Assembly (NCBI GenBank): GCA_045604405.1
Contig: JAZUNZ010000043.1
Location: forward strand, 1-57,650
Source of the DNA: UMGS1649 sp045604405
GTDB taxonomy: Bacteria > Bacillota > Clostridia > TANB77 > CAG-465
Direction of reading: 5' to 3'
DNA length: 57,650 nt
Shown: one piece after another, positions 42,266 to 51,487 of the stretch
Numbering within the stretch: the stretch's first letter is position 1
Layout of the letters: each line of letters begins with the position of its first letter
The notes under the pieces: generated by a model
Seen by the model: the letters and a program-made list of their open reading frames with translations, nothing else
Databases searched by the model: none
Told to the model about the DNA's origin: nothing
Made by a program: the position numbers and the translations under genes

Positions 42266-42274
42266 TGGTATAAT
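42266..42274 (+). promoter_or_regulatory. Extended -10 promoter of the gtr module
   Basis: TGGTATAAT about 30 nt before the start codon at 42303; no good -35. The rest of the gap 41898-42302 is AT-rich with no gene seen. Confidence 0.55.
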
Positions 42275-42302
42275 TGTTTAATAAAATGTATGAGGTGAAC
42301 AT

Positions 42303-43235
42303 ATGAGTAAATTGTCATTTATAGTACCATGCTATAACGAAGAAAAAAACATAGCATTGTTTTATGAAGATGTACTTAAAAATTTTCAAAATTCTAAATA
42401 CAATATAGAATTAGTATTTATTAATGATGGTAGTAAAGACAATACAATGAATGAATTAAAAAAGTTAATTCATACAAAACAATTTAGTATTAAAATAATT
42501 AATTTTTCTAGAAATTTTGGTAAAGAATCTGGTATTTATGCCGGGCTAAAAAAATGTACTGGCGACTATGCTGTTATTATTGATTGTGATATGCAACAGC
42601 CACCAAAATTAGTTTTAGATATGTTAAAAGTAATAGAAAAAGATGAAGATATTGATATTGTAACATACTATCAAGAAAAAAGAATTGAAGGAAAATTCAT
42701 ATCGTTTTGTAAAAACTGTTTTTATAAATTAATAGATAAACTAACTCAAATGAATTTTGTAAATGCCGCTAGTGACTTTAGATTGTTAAACAGAAAAGCT
42801 ATAGATGCTATTTTAAGTCTATCAGAGCACAATAGGTTTTCTAAAGGGATATTCAATTGGATAGGTTTTAATAATTATTACTTGCCCTATACTCCAGAAA
42901 CAAGAAAGTTTGGTGAAACATCTTGGGGCTTTAAAAAATTAATTGATTACGCATTAACAGGAATATTAGCATTTATTAAAAATCCATTAAGAGTATTATT
43001 TAATTTTGGGGTAATGAATATATTGTTGGCGATTATTGTATTTGTTATTTTATTAATATCATCAATTTCTAGTGAAAGTATTGCATATATTTATCCATTT
43101 ATATTGTTTATATTTGGTATAAATTCTATTGTTTTAGGGTATATCGGTGAATTTATTAGTAGCAGTTATGATGAAGTTAAAAATAGACCTATTTATATTG
43201 TAAAGGATATTTACACTAATGAAAAAGATCATTAA
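42303..43235 (+). CDS. Polyprenyl-phosphate glycosyltransferase, GtrB type (GT2)
   Basis: 310 aa. The GT-A domain has IVPCYNEEKN, FINDGSKDNT, the metal motif DCDMQQPPK and DFRLLNRKA. Two C-terminal membrane helices (about 230-285) follow. It transfers a sugar from a nucleotide onto undecaprenyl phosphate on the cytoplasmic face. It overlaps the GtrA-like gene by 17 nt. Ribosome site GAGGTG. Confidence 0.92.
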   Translation: MSKLSFIVPCYNEEKNIALFYEDVLKNFQNSKYNIELVFINDGSKDNTMNELKKLIHTKQFSIKIINFSRNFGKESGIYAGLKKCTGDYAVIIDCDMQQPPKLVLDMLKVIEKDEDIDIVTYYQEKRIEGKFISFCKNCFYKLIDKLTQMNFVNAASDFRLLNRKAIDAILSLSEHNRFSKGIFNWIGFNNYYLPYTPETRKFGETSWGFKKLIDYALTGILAFIKNPLRVLFNFGVMNILLAIIVFVILLISSISSESIAYIYPFILFIFGINSIVLGYIGEFISSSYDEVKNRPIYIVKDIYTNEKDH

Positions 43236-43641
43236 TTTATATAAAAGATATAGCGAAATAATCAACTATATTATTGTAGGAGGTTTTACTACTTTAGTTA
43301 GTTTATTATCATATTATTTATGTGTTATATTTTTATTAAACCCTAAAAACCCTATTCAACTTCAAATAGCTAACATTATATCTTGGATATGTTCTGTTAC
43401 ATTTGCTTATTTTACTAATAGAAAATATGTATTTAAGAGCAAAGAAAAAGCCATACTAAAAGAATCAGTCAAATTTTATGTATTAAGAATAACAACATTA
43501 CTAATAGATATGTTAACTATGTTCCTGTTAGTTACTATTTTCGGTATGAACGATAAATTATCAAAAATATTAGTACAATTTATTATATTAATTTTAAATT
43601 ATATATTTAGTAAATTACTAGTATTTAAAAGAGGTCATTAA
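43219..43641 (+). CDS. GtrA-family membrane protein
   Basis: 140 aa, four membrane helices: IINYIIVGGFTTLVSLLSYY, IANIISWICSVTFAYFTNRK, ITTLLIDMLTMFLLVTIFG and ILVQFIILILNYIFSKLLVF. The TNRKYVFKSKEK loop is the family mark. GtrA is thought to flip polyprenyl-phosphate-linked sugars made by GtrB. Sits between GtrB-like and the large membrane protein. Confidence 0.92.
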   Translation: MKKIINLYKRYSEIINYIIVGGFTTLVSLLSYYLCVIFLLNPKNPIQLQIANIISWICSVTFAYFTNRKYVFKSKEKAILKESVKFYVLRITTLLIDMLTMFLLVTIFGMNDKLSKILVQFIILILNYIFSKLLVFKRGH

Positions 43642-43643
43642 TT

Positions 43644-45089
43644 ATGAAAATTTTAGAATATATAAAAAATAATAAATGGATATTATTAATATCATTAGTT
43701 TTATTTGCATGCTTATGTTATTGCCATTTTAACACCTTTTTAGGTAATGACGATTTACCATATTCATTTTTTAGAAGATTAGATAAAAGGGTCACCAACT
43801 TGTTTCAAGTACTATTAGATAACTTAAGATATTACAAAGGGTTAAATGGAAGGTTTATAGTGCATTGTATAGTAATGACCTTATTAATTTTTGGTAAATC
43901 ATTATGGTCTGTTTTAAACCCTTTAATTATTTTAGGAATAATTTATATTTTATACAAATTAATAACTGATAAAATACAAGATAATAAATTAAAAATAATA
44001 ACTTTTGTAGGATTATCTTCATTATTTTTGTCAATGTATAATTTCAAATCATTAATATATTGGGTAGCAGGATCTGTCAACTACTTATGGGTATGCTTTT
44101 TTATATTATTATATGTTTATTTATATTATTTTAAAAATATTGTTAAATATAAAAAAACAAACTTTATATTATTATTAATATTTAGTTCGTTACATGAAAA
44201 CAGTTTAGTATTTTTCATACTATTCTTTTTAATCGTGAATGCTATTGATTATATAAAAGACAAAAAAATGACAAATATAAAATTATTTATACCCATAATA
44301 ATTGGTGGTGCAATATTACTACTAGCTCCCGGTAACATATTAAGAACCACTAGCTATGCAAATTGGAGCGAATTAAGCTTTTGGGGAAAATTAAATTTGT
44401 CTATCCCTGCTGTAAGCAAGGGCGTTTTTCAGCTATTAACCCCGCGCAATTTAATTCCAGTTATATATATAATAATATTGATTATTAAGTCTATTAAACT
44501 AAAAATCAACAATATATTAAAGATTAGCGTTATACTTATTACATTATTATTATCAACAATAGCCTATTTAGAGTTATTTAACTATTCTTACTTTATACTG
44601 GCTATATGTTTATTCTTAATTGAAAGCTACATTCATATTAAAGATAATGATAACTTGTTGCCTTTACAATTTGGGTTTTATGCGCTTGCATTTTCAATGA
44701 TTTTAACACCACTTTATAATTCTTTTAGGCCAAATTTATTAATTCATATCTATTTTATTTTTATTATTTGTAAATGGTTATTAGAAATATTAAAAAATAA
44801 TAAAATTAAGCATTGTTTTATAATTGCTTTATCATTAACTATTATAATATTATTAATAAATGAAATAAATATATATTCTAATATTGGTAAAATACATAAG
44901 CAAAGATTAGAACAAATAGAATCCTTTAATGAAAAAGGCAATGAAAATATATTATATTTAAAGAAAATACCAAATGAATTTGCAAGTTTTCACGTTGATT
45001 GTAATACTGTTAATGAAGATTTTTGGACTTATCGATTCTTTATTTGGTATTACGATATAAAAGATGGTACTAAAATTAGATATAATTAA
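43644..45089 (+). CDS. Multi-pass membrane glycosyltransferase-like protein
   Basis: 481 aa with about 11 hydrophobic helices. The first outer loop has NTFLGNDDLPYSFFRR, with a DD pair in the position of the catalytic Asp of GT-C enzymes and DUF6056-type proteins; GLNGRFIVH follows. It is third in a GtrB-GtrA-membrane transferase module, so it probably transfers the lipid-linked sugar to a surface polymer outside the membrane. The acceptor is unknown. Confidence 0.75.
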   Translation: MKILEYIKNNKWILLISLVLFACLCYCHFNTFLGNDDLPYSFFRRLDKRVTNLFQVLLDNLRYYKGLNGRFIVHCIVMTLLIFGKSLWSVLNPLIILGIIYILYKLITDKIQDNKLKIITFVGLSSLFLSMYNFKSLIYWVAGSVNYLWVCFFILLYVYLYYFKNIVKYKKTNFILLLIFSSLHENSLVFFILFFLIVNAIDYIKDKKMTNIKLFIPIIIGGAILLLAPGNILRTTSYANWSELSFWGKLNLSIPAVSKGVFQLLTPRNLIPVIYIIILIIKSIKLKINNILKISVILITLLLSTIAYLELFNYSYFILAICLFLIESYIHIKDNDNLLPLQFGFYALAFSMILTPLYNSFRPNLLIHIYFIFIICKWLLEILKNNKIKHCFIIALSLTIIILLINEINIYSNIGKIHKQRLEQIESFNEKGNENILYLKKIPNEFASFHVDCNTVNEDFWTYRFFIWYYDIKDGTKIRYN

Positions 45090-45122
45090 AACCAAAAGGC
45101 ACTTAACCTTTTGGTTTTAATT
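45086..45122 (+). terminator. Terminator of the gtr module
   Basis: A 14-bp perfect stem (45086-45099 with 45107-45120), AAAACCAAAAGG pairing with CCTTTTGGTTTT, overlapping the stop codon region. It has a T-rich 3' arm. Confidence 0.8.
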
Positions 45123-45197
45123 TATCTTGTTTTCAAAAGACTTCTATTAATGTAGCTGTCTTTTTTACACTGTTTGATACCAGCGTTACTTTGTATG

Positions 45198-45210
45198 GCG
45201 GAGAGTGGGC
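45198..45210 (-). repeat. Short match to the tRNA-Ser 3' end
   Basis: TGGCGGAGAGTG, starting near 45198, matches the last 12 nt of tRNA-Ser(GCT) including CCA; the match then ends. It could be a remnant attachment site, or chance. The rest of 45123-45316 shows only a GGCGC/GCGCC pairing and no gene. Confidence 0.3.
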
Positions 45211-45316
45211 GCTTACCGACAAAGACACGCGCCTATTAAAAATTATTTTTTGCTCCGAATCCTTTATACAAGCCTTGTCTCAGCTTTTTACTATTTATTT
45301 TTAGTTTAATTTTAAC

Positions 45317-45352
45317 GAAATAAGATGAGTGTTCTCACACCCATCTTATTTC
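45317..45352 (-). terminator. Terminator over the stop codon of the 103-aa gene
   Basis: GAAATAAGATG (45317-45327) pairs with CATCTTATTTC (45342-45352), with four more pairs inside. The minus-strand 3' arm runs into TTTCGTTAAAATT. Confidence 0.65.
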
Positions 45353-45657
45353 ACGATTGTATATGCATTAGAAGGCATCAATTTGTATTCAAGAGTTTTA
45401 TTATTAACTTCACATTCTACCAATCTCTCATCCCCAATTTCGTAGCAAGACCATACATCGCTAGATACTTCTACTTTTACTACATTGGGTACTAAGCTCA
45501 ACTGCAGATATGCATATCTCTTTCCTTCTAGGTCAATCTCTCTCTTAATTACAACTCCTCTATCATACACTTTATCGTTCTTGTTTTCATTATCACCAGT
45601 AAATACAGCGATTGCTGCAACAATGATAACCAAAATGTAAACTGCAAAAATTTCCAT
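45346..45657 (-). CDS. Small membrane-anchored protein
   Basis: 103 aa. One N-terminal membrane helix (MEIFAVYILVIIVAAIAVFT) is followed by an outer beta-rich domain of about 80 residues (GVVIKREIDLEGKRYAYLQL, VECEVNNKTLEYKLMP). It resembles small DUF proteins with OB- or SH3-like folds, but I do not recognise it. Good GGAG site before the ATG at 45657. Confidence 0.7.
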   Translation of the reverse strand: MEIFAVYILVIIVAAIAVFTGDNENKNDKVYDRGVVIKREIDLEGKRYAYLQLSLVPNVVKVEVSSDVWSCYEIGDERLVECEVNNKTLEYKLMPSNAYTIVK

Positions 45658-45800
45658 TTTTTAATCTCCTTTTCCAATCGTTTTTAGGTTTAATTGTTTA
45701 CATAACTTAATTATAACATATTTTTTTCTATCAGTCAATTTTACCTTACTTTTCACAGCATGTTATTTTATATTTTTATATTCAAATCTGTTCCTCTATA

Positions 45801-45856
45801 AAAAATTACAGACAAAAAATGTAATCATTTATTTTTACACATTTTATCTGTAATTT
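45801..45856 (-). terminator. Long imperfect hairpin
   Basis: AAATTACAGA (45803-45812) pairs with TCTGTAATTT (45847-45856), with further inner pairing. On the minus strand it ends in TTTTTTATAG. It is placed just after the 56-aa gene. Confidence 0.65.
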
Positions 45857-45892
45857 ATTTGTTAATTTATGACTTTTTATTATTCACTATAA

Positions 45893-46063
45893 TTACAATG
45901 AAATTATTTCATATATTGCTGCTGCTAACATAAAGAGTATGACCAAACAATGAAGTGTTTTCATAATCACCCATTCAATATCCAATCCATTCTTTTTTAT
46001 TGCCTCTTCTATTTCTTTCCGTTCTAATGCTTCTTTCTCGTTAAACTCTGAAATTTTTTTCAT
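45893..46063 (-). CDS. 56-aa membrane peptide
   Basis: ATG 46063 after GGAGG. A charged helix (KEALERKEIEEAIKKNGLDI) is followed by one membrane helix (LHCLVILFMLAAAIYEIISL). Ribosome site, composition and a terminator after it support a real gene. Function unknown. Confidence 0.6.
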   Translation of the reverse strand: MKKISEFNEKEALERKEIEEAIKKNGLDIEWVIMKTLHCLVILFMLAAAIYEIISL

Positions 46064-46156
46064 TATTGTTGCCTCCTATTATAGTTATATAGAAACCTTT
46101 AGAATCTTACTTAACCATTATACTTAATTAATGCGAAAATGTCAACGGCTCCCCTT

Positions 46157-46921
46157 CTAGCCCTCAATGATATTGTCTTTTCTTATTATTTCATTTATTT
46201 TACTTGCTTGTTCTAAATTACACAAGTGGCCTGCGTCTTTTATGATTTTTAATTTACCTTCATTATTTGAATTTATTCTTTTTGTTACCCATTTTAAAAA
46301 CATATAATCTTTCGAACCATATATAAGTTTAACATTAACATTGATTTGACATGTTTTTATAAATTTCTCTTTACCATTTTTAATAAAACTTCCCATTTCT
46401 TTCATCCAAGCGTATAGAAATTCTTTGTTTATTCTTCTTGAGCAAGCATATAATTTTCCTCTTTGATAGCTCTGTTTTTCACCTGGCAATATTGCTCTAG
46501 TTATGAAATACATATATATGCTTCTTGGTATTATTCTATTTACTTTTAATAAAAGCATATACGCCGTTTTTAGCATGGGGATTGAAAACCCATATATATT
46601 ACCTATAAGATAAGCGTTTTCTATATCATTACCATATTTTATTATATAGTCTGTTGCTATCATAGCCCCAAGAGATACGCCCATTATATCTACTTTCTGA
46701 CCTTTTTCCAAAACAAATTTGTGAATTTCTTCTATTACACTTTCAAAAGTCGCTTCATTTAAATTTGAATCAATATAATGTCCTGGCAAACGCAACATTG
46801 CAATATTATGTGTCTTTTTTAAACTACGTAATTGTTTAAGAAATATTTTTTCGTTTCCACATATGCAATGTATTAATATAATCCATTTATTCATTCCGTT
46901 ATCTATCTCTTTGTATATCAT
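46157..46921 (-). CDS. Alpha/beta hydrolase (paralogue 1)
   Basis: 254 aa. Nucleophile elbow GVSLG, Asp region YGSKDYMFL, and catalytic His in DAGHLCNLE, so the triad is complete. The oxyanion region begins WIILIHCICGNEK, with an HCICGN motif in place of the usual HGxG. A paralogue is directly upstream at 46971-47699 with the same unusual HCIC motif. Substrate unknown. Confidence 0.83.
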   Translation of the reverse strand: MIYKEIDNGMNKWIILIHCICGNEKIFLKQLRSLKKTHNIAMLRLPGHYIDSNLNEATFESVIEEIHKFVLEKGQKVDIMGVSLGAMIATDYIIKYGNDIENAYLIGNIYGFSIPMLKTAYMLLLKVNRIIPRSIYMYFITRAILPGEKQSYQRGKLYACSRRINKEFLYAWMKEMGSFIKNGKEKFIKTCQINVNVKLIYGSKDYMFLKWVTKRINSNNEGKLKIIKDAGHLCNLEQASKINEIIRKDNIIEG

Positions 46922-46970
46922 TATTTTTTACCTTTCTTACATTTTTTTGCTTAATATTTTTTCTTTTCAT

Positions 46971-47699
46971 TTATATAAATATTTTTGTTTCTAAATGGCA
47001 TAAGTGCCCACATTCTTTTTTTAATATTATTTCATTATATTTATTATTATTTATATTTTTTACTACTCCATTTTTAAAAATATAGTCTTTTGAACCAACC
47101 ATATATATTTTTGAAACTTTTGACTTATTTAATACGTTGAGATCTTTTTTTGTATATTCCTTTTCTAATTTAGTTAACCATTGTGCGATTATTTTATAAT
47201 TTGCATCTTCCAACATCTCATACATTTTTTGTCTTATCTTTTTCATATTTTTACTTGGTATTACAGCATATATGAAAGCTCTTAAATATCTTTTTTTTGG
47301 TAAAACTGGTTTAATAACATTGAATATTTTAAATAACATCCTTAAAAATATATTCTCTATCATAAAAGCTGGACCTTCGAATATTATCTTTTCTATTTTT
47401 TTTGAATCATATTCTAACATGTATTTTGCAATTACACCACCTAAAGATATTCCCCATACTGTTATTTTTTCTATATTTATATCTTCCATTATTTCAAATA
47501 TTTCTTTTACTATTCCTTGAAACTCAATATTACTTTGTATAGTTCTACTCTTACCATGTCCAGGTAAATCCACTAGTAATATATTATACTTTTTACTAAG
47601 TTCGTCTAAATATGTATCAAAAATATGCATGTTTGCACATATACAATGTAATAATAATATCCATTTCTTTTTATTATTATCTATGACTTTATAGTACAT
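46971..47699 (-). CDS. Alpha/beta hydrolase (paralogue 2)
   Basis: 242 aa from ATG 47699, after GCGGTGAG; upstream in-frame ATGs lack ribosome sites. Motifs are WGISLGG, VGSKDYIF and ECGHLCHLE, with HCICANMHI near the start, matching paralogue 1. Its C-terminus ends soon after the His, about 15 residues shorter than the paralogue, so it may be trimmed. The two genes form a tandem duplication 49 nt apart. Confidence 0.8.
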   Translation of the reverse strand: MYYKVIDNNKKKWILLLHCICANMHIFDTYLDELSKKYNILLVDLPGHGKSRTIQSNIEFQGIVKEIFEIMEDINIEKITVWGISLGGVIAKYMLEYDSKKIEKIIFEGPAFMIENIFLRMLFKIFNVIKPVLPKKRYLRAFIYAVIPSKNMKKIRQKMYEMLEDANYKIIAQWLTKLEKEYTKKDLNVLNKSKVSKIYMVGSKDYIFKNGVVKNINNNKYNEIILKKECGHLCHLETKIFI

Positions 47700-47763
47700 T
47701 TTACTCACCGCTATCATTTTATCATTATTTAAATACAAATTCAATTACTACATAAACTTATAT

Positions 47764-47800
47764 AAAAAGTAACCTCTGATACAATCAGAAGCTACTTTTT
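47764..47800. terminator. Bidirectional terminator
   Basis: AAAAAGTA (47764-47771) pairs with TACTTTTT (47793-47800), and TCTGAT pairs with ATCAGA inside. It lies between the hydrolase genes and the tRNA-Ser fragment. Confidence 0.75.
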
Positions 47801-47815
47801 CACTGTTTTATACCC

Positions 47816-47859
47816 GCGAGGGTTCGAAATGGCGGAGAGTGAGGGATTCGAACCCTCGC
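47816..47859. repeat. Inverted copy of the tRNA-Ser T arm
   Basis: GCGAGGGTTCGAA at 47816-47828 is the exact reverse complement of TTCGAACCCTCGC at 47847-47859, which is the T arm of the tRNA-Ser fragment. The duplication lies right at the outer edge of the attachment repeat. Confidence 0.6.
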
Positions 47860-47893
47860 TGCCCGTAAATTGGACACTAACTGTTTAGCAAAC
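47830..47893 (-). repeat. 64-bp direct repeat of tRNA-Ser(GCT), outer copy
   Basis: Identical over 64 bp to 57067-57130, the 3' part of tRNA-Ser(GCT) from the anticodon loop to the CCA. It lacks the 5' half and is not a functional tRNA. Same strand as the intact gene, as expected for an integration duplicate. The stretch 47894-48126 holds no gene that I can see. Confidence 0.9.
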
Positions 47894-48126
47894 CTTTACC
47901 CCCTGTAATTAAACCCACTTATTCTCACACTTTTTAGCATTGCCTAGTATAAATCCAATAAAAATCTATTTATTCTCTCTATATATTAAACCCAAATGTT
48001 AGTTTAATGCAATTAGTAAACAACAATTTTGCTTAAATTTAAGATAATTAAATATTATTTTTTATTCATTACTCTAAATGTTCCTTCAAATTTTCTATGT
48101 TAATTACTAACTTTTTATCATTATTT

Positions 48127-49380
48127 TTATAAATTCCAATAAAAATCAGAATGTTTTTCAAAATATTCTTTATAAAAATTCCCTATTTCAATTATTCTCA
48201 CCTTATCCTTAAACATATTTTCAAAATATTCATAAGGCAATTCTTTATATTTATTGTGCACAGTGGCAAAAACTATCAAGTCCAAATCTGTTACTTTATC
48301 TATATCAATTAATTGTATGTTATTCTTTTGTATTTCTTCTGCATTAACTACATCATCAATAGCAAATATATCATACTTATTAGTATCTAAAGATTTTATT
48401 ATTTCTATAATCTTGCTATTTCTAGTATCAGCCACATTTGGTTTATATGTTAATCCAACAATTAGTACTCTTATTTTCCTATCGCACACTTCTTCAACAG
48501 ATTTACTAATTTTATCTATAACAACTCTTTTCACATCTTCATTTATGCTTCGAGCATTTTCTACCAACTCACACTTTTCATTTAATTTCTTAGCGTAATA
48601 TATATAATAATATGGATCTACGCCTATACAATGACCACCTACTAACCCCGGATAACATTTATAAAAATTCCATTTTGTGCTAGCACCATTTATAACTTCA
48701 TAAATATCAATATTTTCTTTAGAACATATAAGGCTAAATTCATTCATCAAAGCAATATTTACATCTCTTTGCGTATTTTCTAAAAGCTTAATTGCTTCTG
48801 CCGTTTTTATATTACTAATCACATATGTTTTTTCTATAATCATTTGATAAATGTTTTCAATCAATTTTGTTACATTCTTAGTACTACCAGATACTATTTT
48901 AGTTGTATTTGACAAATTATGAATAGCATCACCCGGATTTATTCTTTCTGGTGAATATCCAAGATAAAAATCTTCATTATAAATCATTCCCGTATTTTCT
49001 TCTATAATCTTTTTACAAATATTCTCTGTAGTTCCAGGAAATACAGTCGACTCATATATAACAATGTTCCCTCTTTTTAATACTGAAGATATTTCTTTTG
49101 TAGCTTCTATAACACAACCCAAATCAGGTAATAAATCATCATTTATAGGAGTAGGAACTGCCACTATATAACAATTGCAACCTTTTAGTTCCTCTATACG
49201 CATTACAATATTCTTGTCTGGATATTCTTCTCTTAGTTGTTTAACTTTTTCTACACTTTTATCATATCCAATTACATTGATTTTTTTTGACAATTCTAAG
49301 AACAGAGGTAAACCTACATATCCTAAACCTACTACTCCTATATTACCTATTTTATCTTTTCTCTCATCAAAGATTTCCAT
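48127..49380 (-). CDS. UDP-glucose/GDP-mannose dehydrogenase family enzyme
   Basis: 417 aa. The N-terminal NAD fold has VGLGYVGLPL (17-26); the central domain has AEAIKLLENTQRDVNIALMN; the catalytic Cys lies in GGHCIGVDPYY; the C-terminal domain has LIVGLTYKPNVADTRNS. It oxidises a nucleotide sugar C6 hydroxyl to a uronic acid. The pattern is close to the WbpA/TviB/WecC type acting on UDP-HexNAc. Last gene of the island operon, overlapping the aminotransferase by 14 nt. Confidence 0.9.
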   Translation of the reverse strand: MEIFDERKDKIGNIGVVGLGYVGLPLFLELSKKINVIGYDKSVEKVKQLREEYPDKNIVMRIEELKGCNCYIVAVPTPINDDLLPDLGCVIEATKEISSVLKRGNIVIYESTVFPGTTENICKKIIEENTGMIYNEDFYLGYSPERINPGDAIHNLSNTTKIVSGSTKNVTKLIENIYQMIIEKTYVISNIKTAEAIKLLENTQRDVNIALMNEFSLICSKENIDIYEVINGASTKWNFYKCYPGLVGGHCIGVDPYYYIYYAKKLNEKCELVENARSINEDVKRVVIDKISKSVEEVCDRKIRVLIVGLTYKPNVADTRNSKIIEIIKSLDTNKYDIFAIDDVVNAEEIQKNNIQLIDIDKVTDLDLIVFATVHNKYKELPYEYFENMFKDKVRIIEIGNFYKEYFEKHSDFYWNL

Positions 49381-50521
49381 TTTTTACTTCCTCTATGCTT
49401 TTTATTAAAGAATTTACAATATACACATTGTCTTTCCTTTTCATTTTAAAATGTATTGGTAAAGAAATAATTCTTCCACCAACACTGTTTGCAAGTGGCG
49501 TACTATCACTATCAGCGTTTTCTTTTACATATAGATGTGTAATATATGTTGGCTCATTTGCTATACAAGTCTGAATGTTATATTTATTCAATAGTATTGC
49601 CCTAATATTTTCTCTATCTTTTCTTGTATATTTTTCGTTTAAAATAACATTATAATAAGTATATATCTTTTTAATGTTTTTATCTTCTTCATCAATATAT
49701 ACATCTCCTAAATATTTCCTTAATAACTCATTTCGCTCTAAAGCCACTTTAATTCTTTTGTTGTTATTTTTGTCTAGTTTTTTAAGTTGAGTTAATCCTA
49801 CTGAACATTGTACTCTTGATAATTTATAGTTTGTACCATAAACTCGTCTATCTCCAAAGGCTCTCAATTCTTTTAACTTATTGTATATTTCATCATTATT
49901 AGTTACAATAACTCCACCCTCGCCTAAAGTACAATAATTCTTTTTGGTTTGGAAACTAAATATTCCTACATCACCAAGTGTTCCAGCTTTGCTATTAAAA
50001 TATTCCGCACCAAATGATCTAGCAACATCTTCAATTATATAAATTTTTTTATTATACTGCTTTTCCTTTTCCTTTATGTATTTTTTAATCTCATTCATAT
50101 CTGCTATGCTACCATTCATTTGAGTTATTATAACCGCCTTAGTATTCTTACTAATCTTTTGATACATATCAAGCGGATCAATTTGTACAGAATTAGCTTT
50201 AGGCTCAACCAAAATCAACTTTGCTTTATATCTTAAAACGGATAAATGAGTTCCATAAAAATTAATTGCACATGTTAAAACTTCATCATTCTCATTTAAA
50301 CCAATTGCTTCACATGCTAAGTCTATTCCAGCAGCACAACTAGTAACTGTTAACGCATATTTAATATTTAAATATTTTTGAATTTTATCTTCCAACAAAA
50401 CTCTTTCATCTGGATATTCAATCTCTTTATATGACTGTAAACGTCTCATAGAATTAAAAACGTTTATATAATCAGATATAGTATAATTAAAATTTGGTGG
50501 CTCTGCTAGATACTTTTTCAT
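49367..50521 (-). CDS. DegT/DnrJ/EryC1-family PLP aminotransferase
   Basis: 384 aa from ATG 50521, which overlaps the previous stop (ATGA); a longer start at 50581 is possible. TSCAAGIDLACEAIGLNEND is the cofactor phosphate loop, IEDVARSFGAEY the Asp region, and FSFQTKKNYCTLGEGG contains the PLP lysine. Family members aminate keto-sugars on nucleotides. The sugar could be made by the neighbouring dehydrogenase. Confidence 0.9.
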   Translation of the reverse strand: MKKYLAEPPNFNYTISDYINVFNSMRRLQSYKEIEYPDERVLLEDKIQKYLNIKYALTVTSCAAGIDLACEAIGLNENDEVLTCAINFYGTHLSVLRYKAKLILVEPKANSVQIDPLDMYQKISKNTKAVIITQMNGSIADMNEIKKYIKEKEKQYNKKIYIIEDVARSFGAEYFNSKAGTLGDVGIFSFQTKKNYCTLGEGGVIVTNNDEIYNKLKELRAFGDRRVYGTNYKLSRVQCSVGLTQLKKLDKNNNKRIKVALERNELLRKYLGDVYIDEEDKNIKKIYTYYNVILNEKYTRKDRENIRAILLNKYNIQTCIANEPTYITHLYVKENADSDSTPLANSVGGRIISLPIHFKMKRKDNVYIVNSLIKSIEEVKNGNL

Positions 50522-51480
50522 AATATTCGTGTTTCTTCCTCTCTTTGTTTTAAAAATATATTTTTCAACATTGGCGTACAATCACCATCTTGATTAAATT
50601 CATACATATGAACATTCTCATTCAGTACATCTTCAAGACTATTTCTACTTACATCTAATGATTTATTTATAATAGCATTCTTTTTAAATACGCCATCTAC
50701 TATATGAGGAGATATTTTAGTCAACATTTCTTCTTTTTTTATGCTTTTTATACTGCATTCACCGTTCTGTGAATGTTGCAAATAAAACAACCATTGTAAT
50801 TTTGATATTGGCTCCTCCTCAATATTTAATTTTTCTTTCAACTTTTGCACTGATAAACTCATTCTTGTTCTAGAATCAAAACATGCATTTTTTATTTCTT
50901 CTGCCGAAAATTTACTTCTTAATCTTTGATTTTCCTCTATGCTTTGCAATCTAATACCAATGTTGGTAGGACTTCCTATAACCTTTGTAACTTTATTTTG
51001 ATTTATTAACGCCACCCTATCATTTGAAACATATTTAACTTTTTCCTTTGCTAAATAATTTAACATTGTAGTTGTTTTTCCTGCATTATTGTCACCTATA
51101 AAAATTGCTGTTTTACCATCAATTGATATTGAAGCTCCGTGTAAAAAAATTGCACCTTTGCTTTCTAATATTCTATTTCTCAAACTTTCAATCAATCTTT
51201 TTATATATAAAATATTATCTTCCGAATATTCGCCCGGAACTACAGAATATATCTTTTTTTCCATTTTTGATATAAAAATGTCATAACCATTTAACGATTC
51301 CAGAAAATGCATATCATATTTTTCTTTAAATAAACAAACAGAATAATCTGCTTCTTTTTCAAATTCTGTTACAATTAGATATTTAAGGAACATATTCTCT
51401 AAGTCATCAGTAATATCATAATCAAGATTTGAATATACCGCAATATTAACATTTTCTCCGCATAAATTGAACTTTTGCAC
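50518..51480 (-). CDS. HPr kinase-like small-molecule or protein kinase
   Basis: 320 aa. The C-terminal part begins IFLHGASISIDGKTAIFIGD with Walker A GDNNAGKTT, then KYVSNDRVAL, as in HPrK-fold kinases and PEP carboxykinase-like proteins. The N-terminal 100 residues are unrelated to the HPrK N-domain. Similar stand-alone HPrK-like kinases occur in peptide and sugar biosynthesis clusters. Substrate unknown; tightly placed in the island operon, 7 nt after the kinase gene upstream. Confidence 0.75.
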   Translation of the reverse strand: MQKFNLCGENVNIAVYSNLDYDITDDLENMFLKYLIVTEFEKEADYSVCLFKEKYDMHFLESLNGYDIFISKMEKKIYSVVPGEYSEDNILYIKRLIESLRNRILESKGAIFLHGASISIDGKTAIFIGDNNAGKTTTMLNYLAKEKVKYVSNDRVALINQNKVTKVIGSPTNIGIRLQSIEENQRLRSKFSAEEIKNACFDSRTRMSLSVQKLKEKLNIEEEPISKLQWLFYLQHSQNGECSIKSIKKEEMLTKISPHIVDGVFKKNAIINKSLDVSRNSLEDVLNENVHMYEFNQDGDCTPMLKNIFLKQREEETRIL

Positions 51481-51487
51481 AATTCTT

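Noticed and set aside
47830..47893. A functional second tRNA-Ser(GCT)
   Set aside because: The 5' half, including acceptor strand and D arm, is missing.
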